64,000 bases of DNA from Planctomycetaceae bacterium (lineage in GTDB: Bacteria > Planctomycetota > Planctomycetia > Planctomycetales > Planctomycetaceae). The stretch spans positions 1-64,000 of the forward strand of contig JANQSH010000168.1 of NCBI GenBank assembly GCA_028284145.1, in the 5' to 3' direction. The translations under genes and the position numbers were made by a program. The notes under the pieces were generated by a model. The model was not told the DNA's origin. It saw only the letters and a list, made by a program, of their open reading frames with translations, and ran no database searches. This document shows, piece by piece, positions 35,792 through 45,385 of this stretch (positions are counted from its first letter, which is position 1; each line of letters begins with the position of its first letter).

Positions 35792-38014
35792 ATGGCTCAC
35801 GCGAGATTGGATCAACACGAGCAGAGTCAGATCCGCTTTCGTGTGGAAGGCATGCATTGTGCCGGATGCGTCAACAGTGCCGAAAAGGCACTCGCTGCGT
35901 TGCCAAATGTGTCTGCCGTGCAGGTTAATCTGGTGACGGAAGAAGCCCGCTTGGAACTGTTGGGGGCAGAACCCGCACCTGATGAAATCATTGCAGCGCT
36001 CGAAAAGGCCGGTTATGCTTACGCCCCTTTGGTGACAGATAGTGCGGAAGCGGATCGCGCAAACGAACCAACCGTGTCGAATACACAACTGATCGTCGCC
36101 TGGCTGCTGGCGATCGCCGTGATGACGCTCACAATGAGTGGCATCAAATTTCAAGGCCGCAATTGGATATTGCTCGGATTGTCGGCTCCGTTGATGTTCT
36201 GGTGCGCCGGCAGCGTCTTCTTTTCAGCATGGCAATCGGCCCGGTATGGTCGTGCGAATATGGATACGCTGATCACACTCGGTTCGGGTGTTGCGTTTGG
36301 ATCGAGTGTCGTTGGAACCGTTTTGACGTTGGTTTCAACTGCAGAACAGTCAACCTTGTTCCCCGTTCATTACGAAGCCGCGGTAATGATTCTCGCCTTC
36401 ATCCTGCTGGGACGTCGGCTTGAAGACCGTGCGAGGAAGCGTTCCTCTGCTGCGATTGACAAATTGATCGCTTTGCGGCCAGGCTCTGCTGTCGTTGTAC
36501 GAGATGCTGTGGAGGTTACTGCTGATATCGGTGAAATCGAAATGGGCGAAATGATCATCATTCGTCCGGGTGAGCGAATCCCCTTGGATGCAAAAATTCT
36601 CGAGGGGAGTTCTTACATTGACGAGTCGATGTTGACCGGCGAGCCACTGCCGGTCGAAAAGTCAAAGGATGGTGAAATTTATGCGGGAACACTGAATGGC
36701 AATGGCAGCCTGCGAGCAGTTGTGACAACCGCTGGCGATGCGACCCGGCTGCAGCAGATCATCGGCCTGGTGCGGGATGCCCAGGGGACCAGGGCCCCGA
36801 TCGCGCGACTGGCTGATCAGGTGGCTGCGGTCTTTGTTCCCATTGTGCTGGGAATTGCAGTTGTCACGTTTGTCACCTGGATGATTCTGGGCGGTGCCGG
36901 TTTGAACCAGGCCATTCCCGCAACAGTCAGTGTACTCGTGATTGCCTGCCCTTGCGCTTTGGGACTCGCCACGCCAACCGCCATTCTCGTCGCGATGGGC
37001 AAAGGCGCAGAACTGGGCGTACTGTTTCGTGATGGAGCGATTCTCGAATCAACGCAAAATCTCGATACCCTGTTGATGGACAAAACTGGAACGCTGACCG
37101 AAGGCTACCCCCAGGTCACGCGGGTCTTGCCTGCCAATGACGCAGATGAAACCGTTCTTATTCGCACAGCCGCTGCAGTAGAAAGTCACTCGGAACATCC
37201 ACTCGCCGAGGCGATCCTGCGCTATATTCAAGAGCGGCAGATCAAATTTTCTCAGGCGTCAAACTTCCAATCGATGACCGGACAGGGAGCAATTGCAGAC
37301 CTGGATGGCGATGAAATTCGCCTGGGCAACAAATCATTCCTGCAGCAATCGGACATTGCGATTCCCTCTGATTTTTTCCCTGACTCTGGCGAAACACCGG
37401 TTTTCATTTCGCAGGGGAATCAATTCCTCGGAGCAATCTTCATTGCCGATGCAGTGCGACCGGCGAGCATCGTCGCAATTCGTGCACTCCACAATATGGG
37501 GATTGAAGCGATCATGCTGACCGGTGATGTTCGCAGTGCGGCCGAAAAGGTAGCCGAGAAAGTTGGCCTCGATCGTGTCATCGCCCAGGCCATGCCGGAA
37601 CAAAAAGGAGAACATGTCCGCAAGCTGACGGAAAATGGCAGGCATGTTGGCATGGTGGGAGATGGCATCAACGATGCACCGGCATTGGCAATGGCCGATG
37701 TCGGATTCGCCATCAGTTCCGGCACTGATATCGCGGTGGAAGCGGCGGACGTTACGCTGATGCGAAACGATGTGCAGGGCGTTGTCGATTCTATCCGGCT
37801 CTCACGACGAACGATGCGAACCATTCGCCAAAACCTCTTCTTCGCTTTCCTGTACAACGTGTTGGGAATTCCGTTGGCCGCCGGGGTTTTGTATCCTGTC
37901 TATGGTCTGCTGTTGCCACCCATGTACGCGGCGGCGGCGATGGCGACCAGCAGTTTGTGTGTGGTCTTTAACAGTCTGCAACTGCGCCGATTCCAAAGCG
38001 CAGCGACCGATTGA
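35792..38014 (+). CDS. Heavy-metal (copper-type) P1B ATPase
   Basis: 740 residues. The N-terminal heavy-metal-binding domain has GMHCAGC at about 20-26. About eight membrane helices follow. Key sites are SPC-type CPC motif ACPCALGLATP (about 385), phosphorylation motif DKTGTLT (Asp near 430), SEHPLAEAI (nucleotide-binding HP), MLTGD and GDGINDAPALAMADVG (about 622). CPC with a CxxC-type domain points to Cu+ (or Ag+) export. It follows prfB by 35 nt but seems unrelated in function. No metal-responsive regulator lies nearby. Confidence 0.92.
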   Translation: MAHARLDQHEQSQIRFRVEGMHCAGCVNSAEKALAALPNVSAVQVNLVTEEARLELLGAEPAPDEIIAALEKAGYAYAPLVTDSAEADRANEPTVSNTQLIVAWLLAIAVMTLTMSGIKFQGRNWILLGLSAPLMFWCAGSVFFSAWQSARYGRANMDTLITLGSGVAFGSSVVGTVLTLVSTAEQSTLFPVHYEAAVMILAFILLGRRLEDRARKRSSAAIDKLIALRPGSAVVVRDAVEVTADIGEIEMGEMIIIRPGERIPLDAKILEGSSYIDESMLTGEPLPVEKSKDGEIYAGTLNGNGSLRAVVTTAGDATRLQQIIGLVRDAQGTRAPIARLADQVAAVFVPIVLGIAVVTFVTWMILGGAGLNQAIPATVSVLVIACPCALGLATPTAILVAMGKGAELGVLFRDGAILESTQNLDTLLMDKTGTLTEGYPQVTRVLPANDADETVLIRTAAAVESHSEHPLAEAILRYIQERQIKFSQASNFQSMTGQGAIADLDGDEIRLGNKSFLQQSDIAIPSDFFPDSGETPVFISQGNQFLGAIFIADAVRPASIVAIRALHNMGIEAIMLTGDVRSAAEKVAEKVGLDRVIAQAMPEQKGEHVRKLTENGRHVGMVGDGINDAPALAMADVGFAISSGTDIAVEAADVTLMRNDVQGVVDSIRLSRRTMRTIRQNLFFAFLYNVLGIPLAAGVLYPVYGLLLPPMYAAAAMATSSLCVVFNSLQLRRFQSAATD

Positions 38015-38037
38015 ACTGCTGCAGCGTTAATCCAATC

Positions 38038-38139
38038 TGAAGCGTACTGCGCTTTCTTGTGGCCGCGAGGAATGTCTTTCGGCCTGCAATCAGGCCTCCC
38101 ATGAGCTACAAGCGTCACATCAGAAGGTAAACGGCTTCA
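38038..38139 (-). repeat. R1 repeat, copy 12
   Basis: The outer ends are TGAAGC (reading inward from the left) and GCTTCA on the right, paired like TAGAGC/GCTCTA in copy 1 but with a different base at the second and third positions on both sides. The rest has AGCGTACTGCGCT in place of the usual palindrome and AGGTAAACGG at the right. Confidence 0.85.
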
Positions 38140-38166
38140 GGAAACTGAAACACGAAAGTTGCTGGA

Positions 38167-39573
38167 ATGATCTCCCGATTGTCTATCTCTCTTACTGTTG
38201 CTTCCATATTGATGATTTGCGGATGTGAACCGGCGAAGCAAACGCCCCCCGGCAGCGTGGAAGAAACTGGTCTCAAAACAGAATCGCAAAAGCCAGCTAA
38301 TATCGTCGAAGCTGAGAATTTATCTGCCACGTCCAATGAAAAACCGGTGACGCAATCCGAAAACAGTCCAAAGGAAGAAACTCCTCCAGCAGAGGCGCCA
38401 ACTCCGGTCGCAGAGATCCAATGGCTGCTGCCCAAAGAAAAGGTTGCGGAAGGCTGGATCAGTCTCTTCGATGGCGCCACCATGTTTGGTTGGCAACCAA
38501 CAAACGATATCTCATGGCGGGTGATTGATGGCATGATCACGGCTGATGATCCGGATGATTCTCTGAAACCGGGACTACTGACGACGACAGTTCCATTTGC
38601 CAACTTTGAATTTCAATGTGATGTCCGACTGGAAAAAGGAGGCAACAGCGGCGTCTTCATTCGATCACTGGCAAATCCACAGGACCCAACGGCCGACTGC
38701 TACGAATTTAACCTGTGTGATACACACGAAACGTTTCCCACAGGTAGCATCGTCGGTCATCAAAAGCCGACCACCAAAATCGAAAAAGAAGGAGAGTGGA
38801 TAGCGATCTGGTTATCCGCAAAAGGCAAAACGATCGAAGCGAAAATCGATGGCGAGTCGATTCTCAAATTTATGGACGATTCGGAAGAGCTCCGTAAAGC
38901 TGGCTACATTGGTCTGCAACAGAATGCCGGCAAGGTCGAGTTCAAAAATATCGCATTAAAACCGCTCGGATTCGAGCCATTGTTCAATGGCGAAAACTTG
39001 AATGGCTGGCAAACTGTCCCCGGTTCGGTTGGCTCGTTTGATGTTGTAAACGTGGAGAAACAACCGGTGATTCACGCTAAGTCAGGCCTCGGTTTTCTCG
39101 AATCTGAATCGACCTGGGGCGATTTCGTGTTTCAGACAACTGTAAAGACCAATGCCGAGAACCTGAATAGCGGTGTCTTTTTCCGGGCAGAAAAGGGAAC
39201 CGAACAGGCCAGGTCCAACGGTTATGAGATGCAGGTTCACCACGGTTTCGCCGATGGCGACCGCACGAAACCGAACGATTATGGTACTGGCTGGGGATCG
39301 GGTGCCATTTTTCGCAGGCAAAAGGCCCGCATTGTGAACGGGAATGACAACGAGTGGACCGCAATGACGCTGATCGCGTATCAGAATCGATTTGCGACGT
39401 GGGTCAACGGGTATCAAGTCGTCGACTTTCTCGATGAACGCAAGCCGGACCCGAATCCGCGAAAGGGACTCCGCCTGGATGCCGGACATTTCAGCCTGCA
39501 GGGACACGATCCCACGACCGATCTTTACTTTCGAGAGATCAAAGCCGCACCACTGCCAAAGATTGCGGAATGA
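38167..39573 (+). CDS. Lipoprotein with two DUF1080 (3-keto-disaccharide hydrolase) domains
   Basis: 468 residues. A signal peptide with lipobox MICGC (Cys near 20) is followed by a polar linker to about 90. Two DUF1080 modules follow: the first from GWISLFDGATMFGWQPTNDI (about 98-265) and the second from FEPLFNGENLNGWQTVPG (about 273-468). Each has the LFNG-x-x-L-x-GW start and the NSGVFIRS or NSGVFFRA block near a sugar-binding cleft. This family is a lectin-like jelly roll, and some members hydrolyse 3-keto-glycosides. It is probably attached to the cell envelope and acts on polysaccharide breakdown products. R1 copy 12 lies just upstream. Confidence 0.85.
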   Translation: MISRLSISLTVASILMICGCEPAKQTPPGSVEETGLKTESQKPANIVEAENLSATSNEKPVTQSENSPKEETPPAEAPTPVAEIQWLLPKEKVAEGWISLFDGATMFGWQPTNDISWRVIDGMITADDPDDSLKPGLLTTTVPFANFEFQCDVRLEKGGNSGVFIRSLANPQDPTADCYEFNLCDTHETFPTGSIVGHQKPTTKIEKEGEWIAIWLSAKGKTIEAKIDGESILKFMDDSEELRKAGYIGLQQNAGKVEFKNIALKPLGFEPLFNGENLNGWQTVPGSVGSFDVVNVEKQPVIHAKSGLGFLESESTWGDFVFQTTVKTNAENLNSGVFFRAEKGTEQARSNGYEMQVHHGFADGDRTKPNDYGTGWGSGAIFRRQKARIVNGNDNEWTAMTLIAYQNRFATWVNGYQVVDFLDERKPDPNPRKGLRLDAGHFSLQGHDPTTDLYFREIKAAPLPKIAE

Positions 39574-39589
39574 TTGCTGCAAGTTGACT

Positions 39590-40390
39590 TCATGGAACTG
39601 ATTGCAGGGCCTCGATCAGCTGTTGCTCACAGCCGAGTTTGCAGATGACCGATCGGATCCCCGCATTCTTCAATCGCACCGCATCTTGAACATGGGGCAT
39701 GTGCATGAGTGCGATGCCCTCCGCCTGAGGGTATTGCCGTTTTGCTTCGGTGATGCGTTCAGGAAATCGATCGTCATCAACAGGGTCGGTATCCCAGATG
39801 ATCAACTCGGGTGAAATATCGGACGACGGGAAGTCGACGACTTCCTGCCCCGCTTCCGACAGCAGATCACACAGCCAGTTCCTGAATTCCCGGTCGGGCG
39901 AAACAATGGCGATTCTGTTTCGTGCGTGTTGGCGGATCATCGTTGCGGTGTGATCGTACGCAAACACTTCATCTCGCGAAGCGGTCAACGGCAGTGGTGG
40001 ACTTTTTCTGGTGATGACGGCCACTTCGTGTGCCAGTCGATCAAAACATGTCCGAGCAGCAACACGAACCGAGTGCAACCAGATGTCCCGATTTCTGCCA
40101 TCAGATTCGCACCAGACGCCGTAACAGCAAACCCACCGTGACAATGGAAAAGTGGCCAGCGAGTTCCGCACGTCTCGAACGGAAAATTCGTCTGGCCAAT
40201 TCTGACAGACAATGATCAGATCCGGGTCGTGGTAGCGCGACCGGTATGGAAGGTCAGGTTGACAGGAAACCTTTTGGTCTTCTGCTGTGGAATTCAGAAA
40301 TGACCTGACCTGCTGCATTTCGTTGGTGGAAACATCGCCCACAACGAGAATATCGAATCGAGTTTGTCTTTGGTTCGGCGTGAAGTTCAT
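39590..40390 (-). CDS. Protein with two degenerate receiver-like domains, unknown
   Basis: 266 residues. The start at ATG 40390 (MNFTPNQRQTRFDILVVGDV) is chosen because the longer frame upstream is encoded by R1 copy 13. Two alpha/beta stretches have receiver-like openings: FDILVVGDVSTNEMQQVRSF with PDLIIVCQNWP, and RIAIVSPDREFRNWLCDLLS with PELIIWDTDPVDDDRFP. The second keeps the look of a CheY fold (LIIWDTDP at the phospho-acceptor place) but the usual acidic pair and Lys are missing. It may be an atypical receiver or a scaffold protein. No partner is adjacent on its strand. Confidence 0.6.
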   Translation of the reverse strand: MNFTPNQRQTRFDILVVGDVSTNEMQQVRSFLNSTAEDQKVSCQPDLPYRSRYHDPDLIIVCQNWPDEFSVRDVRNSLATFPLSRWVCCYGVWCESDGRNRDIWLHSVRVAARTCFDRLAHEVAVITRKSPPLPLTASRDEVFAYDHTATMIRQHARNRIAIVSPDREFRNWLCDLLSEAGQEVVDFPSSDISPELIIWDTDPVDDDRFPERITEAKRQYPQAEGIALMHMPHVQDAVRLKNAGIRSVICKLGCEQQLIEALQSVP

Positions 40391-40416
40391 CCGCACATTT
40401 TCCGGTGAGTCTGGGC

Positions 40417-40517
40417 CAAAGCGTATTACGCTTCCGTGTCCGCGAAGAAAGATTTTTCGCCTGTAAATACAGACTCCCACGAGACAGGAACATCACACGA
40501 AAAAGTCAACGGCTCCA
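40417..40517 (-). repeat. R1 repeat, copy 13
   Basis: CAAAGCGTATTACGCTTCCG at the left; the right has AAAAGTCAACGGCTCCA. The outer hexamers CAAAGC and GCTCCA are only partly paired. It is directly upstream of the pseudo-receiver gene start. Confidence 0.8.
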
Positions 40518-40634
40518 TTCGTCGGCAAAGGCAAAACAGATAACCGGAAATTAGCAGGACGACCGAAAAGTGAACAGGCCGAATCGTTTGGACATCCGTG
40601 GTTGTGTGTTGCTCGATATGGATAAAAGCATGAA

Positions 40635-41150
40635 TCAGGTATCCAGTTTTGCGAATCGGACGCGTAGAAATCGGAGAATGTCGCGCACCGAGAGGACACC
40701 CTGTGGTTTGCCGGTGTCATCCACGATTGGCATGTGGCGATACCCTCCCAGATCCATGGCATGCAAGGCATATGCGATCGAGTCTTGAGAGGTGATTGTT
40801 TCGGGTGAGGGTGTCATAAAATCGGAGACAGGCCGTTCCAACGCGGCATCGAGATCGGGCGTCACTTTGTTCAGAACATCCCGCTCGGTAAATACACCGA
40901 CAAGCTGACCATTGCTGACCACAAGTGCTGAACCGATATGTTTGCTGATCAGATCTTCGATGACCGTGCGCACGGGTGTATCATGCTCGACGATCGCGTC
41001 TTCTTTATGCACCAGCACTTCAATCGGATGTCGGTTGATGGTTTGTTCGAGATCGCCACCTTGTGGGTCGAATTGCACCATCGATTGGCCGCAGGCATCG
41101 CAAGCGTCCACCCCATCGATATTGTCATGTCCGCAATCTGGGCAAATCAT
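40635..41150 (-). CDS. Zinc-ribbon and double CBS domain protein
   Basis: 171 residues. The N-terminus MICPDCGHDNIDGVDACDAC has two CxxC pairs (zinc ribbon). A CBS pair follows (about 48-165): VRTVIEDLISKHIGSALVVS, QLVGVFTERDVLNKVTP and AYALHAMDLGGYRHMPIVDD, with VLSVRDILRFL at the end. CBS pairs bind adenosine nucleotides (AMP, ADP, ATP, SAM) and act as energy sensors. It lies 107 nt downstream of korB on the same strand, and a second CBS protein stands upstream of korA, so it may regulate that enzyme. Confidence 0.8.
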   Translation of the reverse strand: MICPDCGHDNIDGVDACDACGQSMVQFDPQGGDLEQTINRHPIEVLVHKEDAIVEHDTPVRTVIEDLISKHIGSALVVSNGQLVGVFTERDVLNKVTPDLDAALERPVSDFMTPSPETITSQDSIAYALHAMDLGGYRHMPIVDDTGKPQGVLSVRDILRFLRVRFAKLDT

Positions 41151-41257
41151 TGATGTGATTCCTGTGGCAAACGAGGAATGCGGTCATGCGAGATACCGCA
41201 GGAATAGAGATTGGATTTTGACGATCACAACATACAGGGAAAACGGACTTTGAACGA

Positions 41258-42280
41258 TTATTCTTTCACCGTCCAGGTGTCGCCACTGTTGAACAGGGCT
41301 TCCAGGTCACCTTCACCCTTTTCCTGAACAATATCCTGCATTTGTCGCTCAACCAGTTCATCATAAACCGGGCGTTCAACATCGCGGAAAATACCGACCG
41401 GCTCGGGGAATTCGGGATATCGCATGCGGGCCAGCAGGAAGGCCAGACTCGGCTCTGCCGCTTTTGAGTCATGGAACAGCAAGTCATCTTCGCTGATGCC
41501 GCTGCCCAATTCGACGATTTCCGGCCGGCTCATTTCGTTAACACGAATGCCTTTGTCGCGATTTTTGCCAAACACCAGCGGCTTGCCATGTTCCAGGTAG
41601 ATGATGTTATCTTCCTTTTCCCCCTTCTTGGATGCGTAAAGAAATGCACCGGAATTGAAAACGTTGCAATCCTGATAGACCTCGACGAAGGATGTTCCCT
41701 TATGATGGGCGGCTCGCTCAAGAACCATCGTCAGATGTTTAATGTCAACATCGACAGAACGGGCCACGAAGGTCGCTTCGGATCCAATCGCCACACTGAG
41801 TGGGCTGGCAGCGTTATCGATGGAGCCGTAGGGACTGCTTTTCGTTCTCGCACCAACCGGGCTGGTTGGCGAGTATTGGCCTTTGGTCAGTCCGTAAATC
41901 TGGTTGTTAAAAAGCACGATGTTGAAATCAATGTTGCGGCGGATGGCATGCATGAGGTGGTTGCCACCAATCGACAGCGCATCGCCATCTCCGGTAATCA
42001 CCCAGACCTGCAGGTCGGGGTTGGCGAGTTTGACGCCGGTTGCGATGGCAGGTGCCCGACCATGAATGCTGTGGAAGCCGTACGTATTCATGTAATAGGG
42101 AAAGCGGCTGGAACAGCCGATGCCCGAGACGAATACGAAGTTCTCTTTGGGAATGCCGAGTGTGGGCAACACCTTTTTCATTTGGGCCAGAATCGAATAG
42201 TCGCCGCAGCGGGGACACCAGCGAATTTCCTGATCACTGGCGTAATCTTTGGCCGTCAATACGGGGAGTTCAACGCTCAT
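41258..42280 (-). CDS. korB: 2-oxoacid:ferredoxin oxidoreductase, beta subunit
   Basis: 340 residues. This is the thiamine-diphosphate-binding subunit: WCPRCGDYSILAQMKKVLPT and GIGCSSRFPYYMNTYGFHS have the cysteines for an iron-sulfur cluster. The TPP motif is GDGDALSIGGNHLMHAIRRN, ending NIDFNIVLFNN, followed by YGLTKGQYSP. With KorA it reversibly converts a 2-oxoacid (2-oxoglutarate or pyruvate) and CoA to acyl-CoA and CO2, passing electrons to ferredoxin. It starts 2 nt after the korA stop codon, so the genes are translationally linked. Confidence 0.92.
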   Translation of the reverse strand: MSVELPVLTAKDYASDQEIRWCPRCGDYSILAQMKKVLPTLGIPKENFVFVSGIGCSSRFPYYMNTYGFHSIHGRAPAIATGVKLANPDLQVWVITGDGDALSIGGNHLMHAIRRNIDFNIVLFNNQIYGLTKGQYSPTSPVGARTKSSPYGSIDNAASPLSVAIGSEATFVARSVDVDIKHLTMVLERAAHHKGTSFVEVYQDCNVFNSGAFLYASKKGEKEDNIIYLEHGKPLVFGKNRDKGIRVNEMSRPEIVELGSGISEDDLLFHDSKAAEPSLAFLLARMRYPEFPEPVGIFRDVERPVYDELVERQMQDIVQEKGEGDLEALFNSGDTWTVKE

Positions 42281-42282
42281 GG

Positions 42283-44163
42283 TTATGACTCATCCAGAAC
42301 CGAATTAATTTTGTCCGTCAATTCGCTGACGAGGAATGGTTTACCCTTGATTTTATTCAAGCCGATGGCATCCACGAGATACTTTGCGCGAATCAGCAGG
42401 CGGAGTTGCCCGTTGTTCAATTCGGGAATCAGCACGCGGTCGTAACTACGGATGATTTTTTCGAGGTTGCGGGGGAAGGGATTCAAATAGCGGAGATGAG
42501 CATGTGCCACCGACTGCCCCGCTTTGATGGCTCGTTGCACAGCCGTACGGACCGAGCCGTAAGTCCCCCCCCAGCTAAGCACCAGCAAGTCTCCCTTTTC
42601 GGGGCCTTCCACTGTTTGTTCGGGCAGAAAGTCGGCAATGCCATCGACCTTGGTCTGACGACGATGCGTCATATGCTCGTGATTCTCGGGAGAGTAATCG
42701 ACATTGCCTGTGACATCGGCCTTTTCGAGACCGCCAATACGATGCTCCAACCCAGCGGTACCGGGAATTGCCCACGGCCGCACCAATTGTTCATCCCGTT
42801 TGTAGGGCAGGAACTGGTTATCACCATTTAGACTTTGGGGATGCTCGTACTTGATTGGCTTGAGGTCAGAAACTTCAGGAATCCGCCACGGTTCCGCTCC
42901 GTTGGCAATGTAACCATCGGAAAGCAGAATCACTGGTGTCATGAATTCGACCGCTGTCTTCATCGCTTCCTGTGCGATGTGGAAGCAATCGCCCGGAGTG
43001 GCCGCCGCAAAGATCGGCAGCGGAGATTCGCCATTGCGACCAAACATGGCGAGCAGCAGATCGGACTGTTCCGTTTTGGTTGGTAATCCGGTACTCGGCC
43101 CGCCGCGCTGTACGTCGATGATGACCACTGGCAATTCGGTGATCATTGCCAGGCCCATCGCTTCACCTTTGAGGCAGATACCAGGACCGGAACTTGCCGT
43201 GACAGCCAGATCTCCAGAAAAGGCACCGCCAACAGCCGCGGCCATCGCAGCGATTTCATCTTCCGCCTGAAACGTCTTTACACCGAAGTTTTTGAGTTTG
43301 GCCAATTCGTGCAGAATGTCGCTGGCCGGGGTGATCGGATATCCCGCAAACAGCAGTTCCTTGTTACACAACTGCGCAGCCGTCGCCAAACCAATGGCAA
43401 TCGCCTCGTTGCCGGTGATCTTGCGATAGTTCCCCGGTTCGAGCTGGGCCTTGCCAACCTCATAATGGACGGCGAATGATTCGGTCGAATCGCCAAAACT
43501 GCGCCCACCTTTCAGGGACCGCAGGTTGGCCTCGGCAATGGCAGGATTCCTGGCGAACTTGGCCTTCACCCAATTCTCGGTTGGTGTCGCATCGCGATCG
43601 TATAACCAATAGACCAGCCCCAGCGCAAAGAAGTTCTTGCAGCGATCGGCTTCTTTCAAAGATAACCCCAAACCATCCACCGAATCACGTGTCAGGCGCG
43701 TCATCGGAACTTTGTGCAACTGATAACCAGCGAGCGCGTTTTCATCTTCGAGGGGGTTGGTGTCGTAACCGGCCTTACCAAGGTTTCCCTTATCGAACGC
43801 ATCTTCGTTGACAATCAGAATCCCACCTCGTTTGAGATCACCAAGGTTGGTCTTCAGCGCTGCCGGATTCATGGCAACGAGCGTGTCGACTTCATCTCCG
43901 GGAGTGTAGATATCGTTGCTGGAAAAGCTGAGCTGGAAACCGCTGACTCCGCTGAGCGAACCGGCGGGAGCCCGAATTTCGGCCGGGAAGTCGGGGAGCG
44001 TGCTGACGTCGTTGCCAAAGGCTGCAGACACATTCGTGAATTGCGTTCCCGCCAGCTGCATGCCATCGCCGCTGTCACCACAGAACCGGATGACGACGGT
44101 TTCCAGTTCTTCTTTTCGCTTGCCTTGTGTGTTCTCCGAAGCGGCAACATCGGTAGATGCCAT
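42283..44163 (-). CDS. korA: 2-oxoacid:ferredoxin oxidoreductase, fused gamma/alpha subunit
   Basis: 626 residues from [23 protein letters not shown] at 44163 is chosen because AAGGAG stands about 11 nt before it. The first 190 residues are the gamma domain ([40 protein letters not shown]). The alpha part follows: [37 protein letters not shown], and the CoA/substrate region [22 protein letters not shown]-terminal transketolase-like domain has [20 protein letters not shown]. The gene is immediately followed by korB. Whether the substrate is 2-oxoglutarate or pyruvate cannot be fixed from sequence alone, though the fused gamma-alpha form is typical of KorA. Confidence 0.92.
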   Translation of the reverse strand: MASTDVAASENTQGKRKEELETVVIRFCGDSGDGMQLAGTQFTNVSAAFGNDVSTLPDFPAEIRAPAGSLSGVSGFQLSFSSNDIYTPGDEVDTLVAMNPAALKTNLGDLKRGGILIVNEDAFDKGNLGKAGYDTNPLEDENALAGYQLHKVPMTRLTRDSVDGLGLSLKEADRCKNFFALGLVYWLYDRDATPTENWVKAKFARNPAIAEANLRSLKGGRSFGDSTESFAVHYEVGKAQLEPGNYRKITGNEAIAIGLATAAQLCNKELLFAGYPITPASDILHELAKLKNFGVKTFQAEDEIAAMAAAVGGAFSGDLAVTASSGPGICLKGEAMGLAMITELPVVIIDVQRGGPSTGLPTKTEQSDLLLAMFGRNGESPLPIFAAATPGDCFHIAQEAMKTAVEFMTPVILLSDGYIANGAEPWRIPEVSDLKPIKYEHPQSLNGDNQFLPYKRDEQLVRPWAIPGTAGLEHRIGGLEKADVTGNVDYSPENHEHMTHRRQTKVDGIADFLPEQTVEGPEKGDLLVLSWGGTYGSVRTAVQRAIKAGQSVAHAHLRYLNPFPRNLEKIIRSYDRVLIPELNNGQLRLLIRAKYLVDAIGLNKIKGKPFLVSELTDKINSVLDES

Positions 44164-44324
44164 CAGTCGTCGACTCCTTGCAGAAATCATGTCCACCCTC
44201 ATTGCGAGCGTGGGCGTTGTTTTGTTGTCCGGTCGGCAGACGCGATTCCCAACACGAATCGGTCAGCTCTTTTTTGAAAAAGTTATCAATCTCGGTTCGC
44301 GAGCGAATGAATGAACCTCGGTCT

Positions 44325-44789
44325 TCATGCCCCTTCACGATGTTTGGCGATCAACTGGGTATGTGATGCCTGGTTATAGATCGCTTCGGGAAAATGCTGT
44401 ACGAGAAAATGGACGATAGTTTTGACATCGACAAACCCAATCGGTGATCCGTCCGGATTCACAACTGGCAATCGCCGGTAACCACCTTCATCCATCAGTC
44501 GGACGACGTCCGACAAATGATCTGTCGATTGAACGGTTTCAGGATTCGCTGTCATCACTTCCGAGATCACGATCTCCATGTTGCCGTTATTGGCAATATG
44601 ACGCAGCAGGTCCCTCTCCGTAAAAATCCCGACGAGCTTTTCCTCCTCACAAATCAGAGCGCTGCCGTGGCTGCGCGTCCGCATGACATCTGCGGCATCG
44701 GCAACGGTGTTCCCGGGCAGCAATTTCGCACGTGCCTTATAGGTCAGTTCGCCGACCTCGGTGGACGTGAGAATGTTCTGTAGCTCCAT
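44325..44789 (-). CDS. Double CBS domain protein upstream of korA
   Basis: 154 residues from MELQNILTSTEVGELTYKAR. Two CBS motifs are clear: VADAADVMRTRSHGSALICE with LVGIFTERDLLRHIANNG, and LSDVVRLMDEGGYRRLPVVN with SPIGFVDVKTIVHFLV. The start at 44789 is preferred over ATG at 44867 because CBS homology begins just after it; the alternative would add 26 residues. It is on the same strand as korAB, 161 nt upstream of korA, and probably in one transcript. Likely to bind adenine nucleotides. Confidence 0.75.
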   Translation of the reverse strand: MELQNILTSTEVGELTYKARAKLLPGNTVADAADVMRTRSHGSALICEEEKLVGIFTERDLLRHIANNGNMEIVISEVMTANPETVQSTDHLSDVVRLMDEGGYRRLPVVNPDGSPIGFVDVKTIVHFLVQHFPEAIYNQASHTQLIAKHREGA

Positions 44790-44867
44790 CGTGTTTACTC
44801 TTACTTCAATCGGCTTGCCAACGCTCGTTGTTTCCAACCTGTTCCAAATGGCAGGAAACGACTTCAT

Positions 44868-45385
44868 GCGATTTGGCCGATGACATTATTCCCCAACTCG
44901 AAAAACGTGCTTAACGCCATCTCCGAAAACGTTCTATCTCTTGTGAAAAACACTGGTTGGAGTCACTCATCTTCCGATCTGAAGACTCCGATCCAGTCTT
45001 ATGCTATTCTTGCAGCAACGCACAATATTGAAAAGGCTCAGACTTTCAAATACAGGCGGTTTGGGCTGAAATCCCCATTTTTTACATAAGGATGTTCGCT
45101 GCAGCTTGCAAATCAATTTCGCCTTGCCTTGCGACACCAAAGAACATTGCAGGAGGTGTGGTCGCTCCAGTGGCTGCATCATGCTTGTGACAAGGCAAGA
45201 AGCGTCGCATCCTGAATTGGTTCATCTTGCTGGCGACCCTGGTTTTCCGATAAATTGCAGGCGATTCGCAGGTGGTGTGATCGAAGAGAATTGGCGAAGG
45301 CCAAAACTTCTCTGCTTCGAAGGTGGAATCGGACAGACGCCCCTTTATTCTCACCTCGCAATACTGGCAAGGATGCTTGAATTCG
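44868..45385. other. Gene-free region upstream of the pseudokinase gene
   Basis: No repeat of the R1-R3 kind and no credible gene. It should contain the promoters for the leftward CBS-kor operon and for the rightward pseudokinase gene. Confidence 0.4.

Noticed and set aside
41471-42445. A 324-residue rightward frame
   Set aside because: Antisense to korB, which has firm cofactor motifs.
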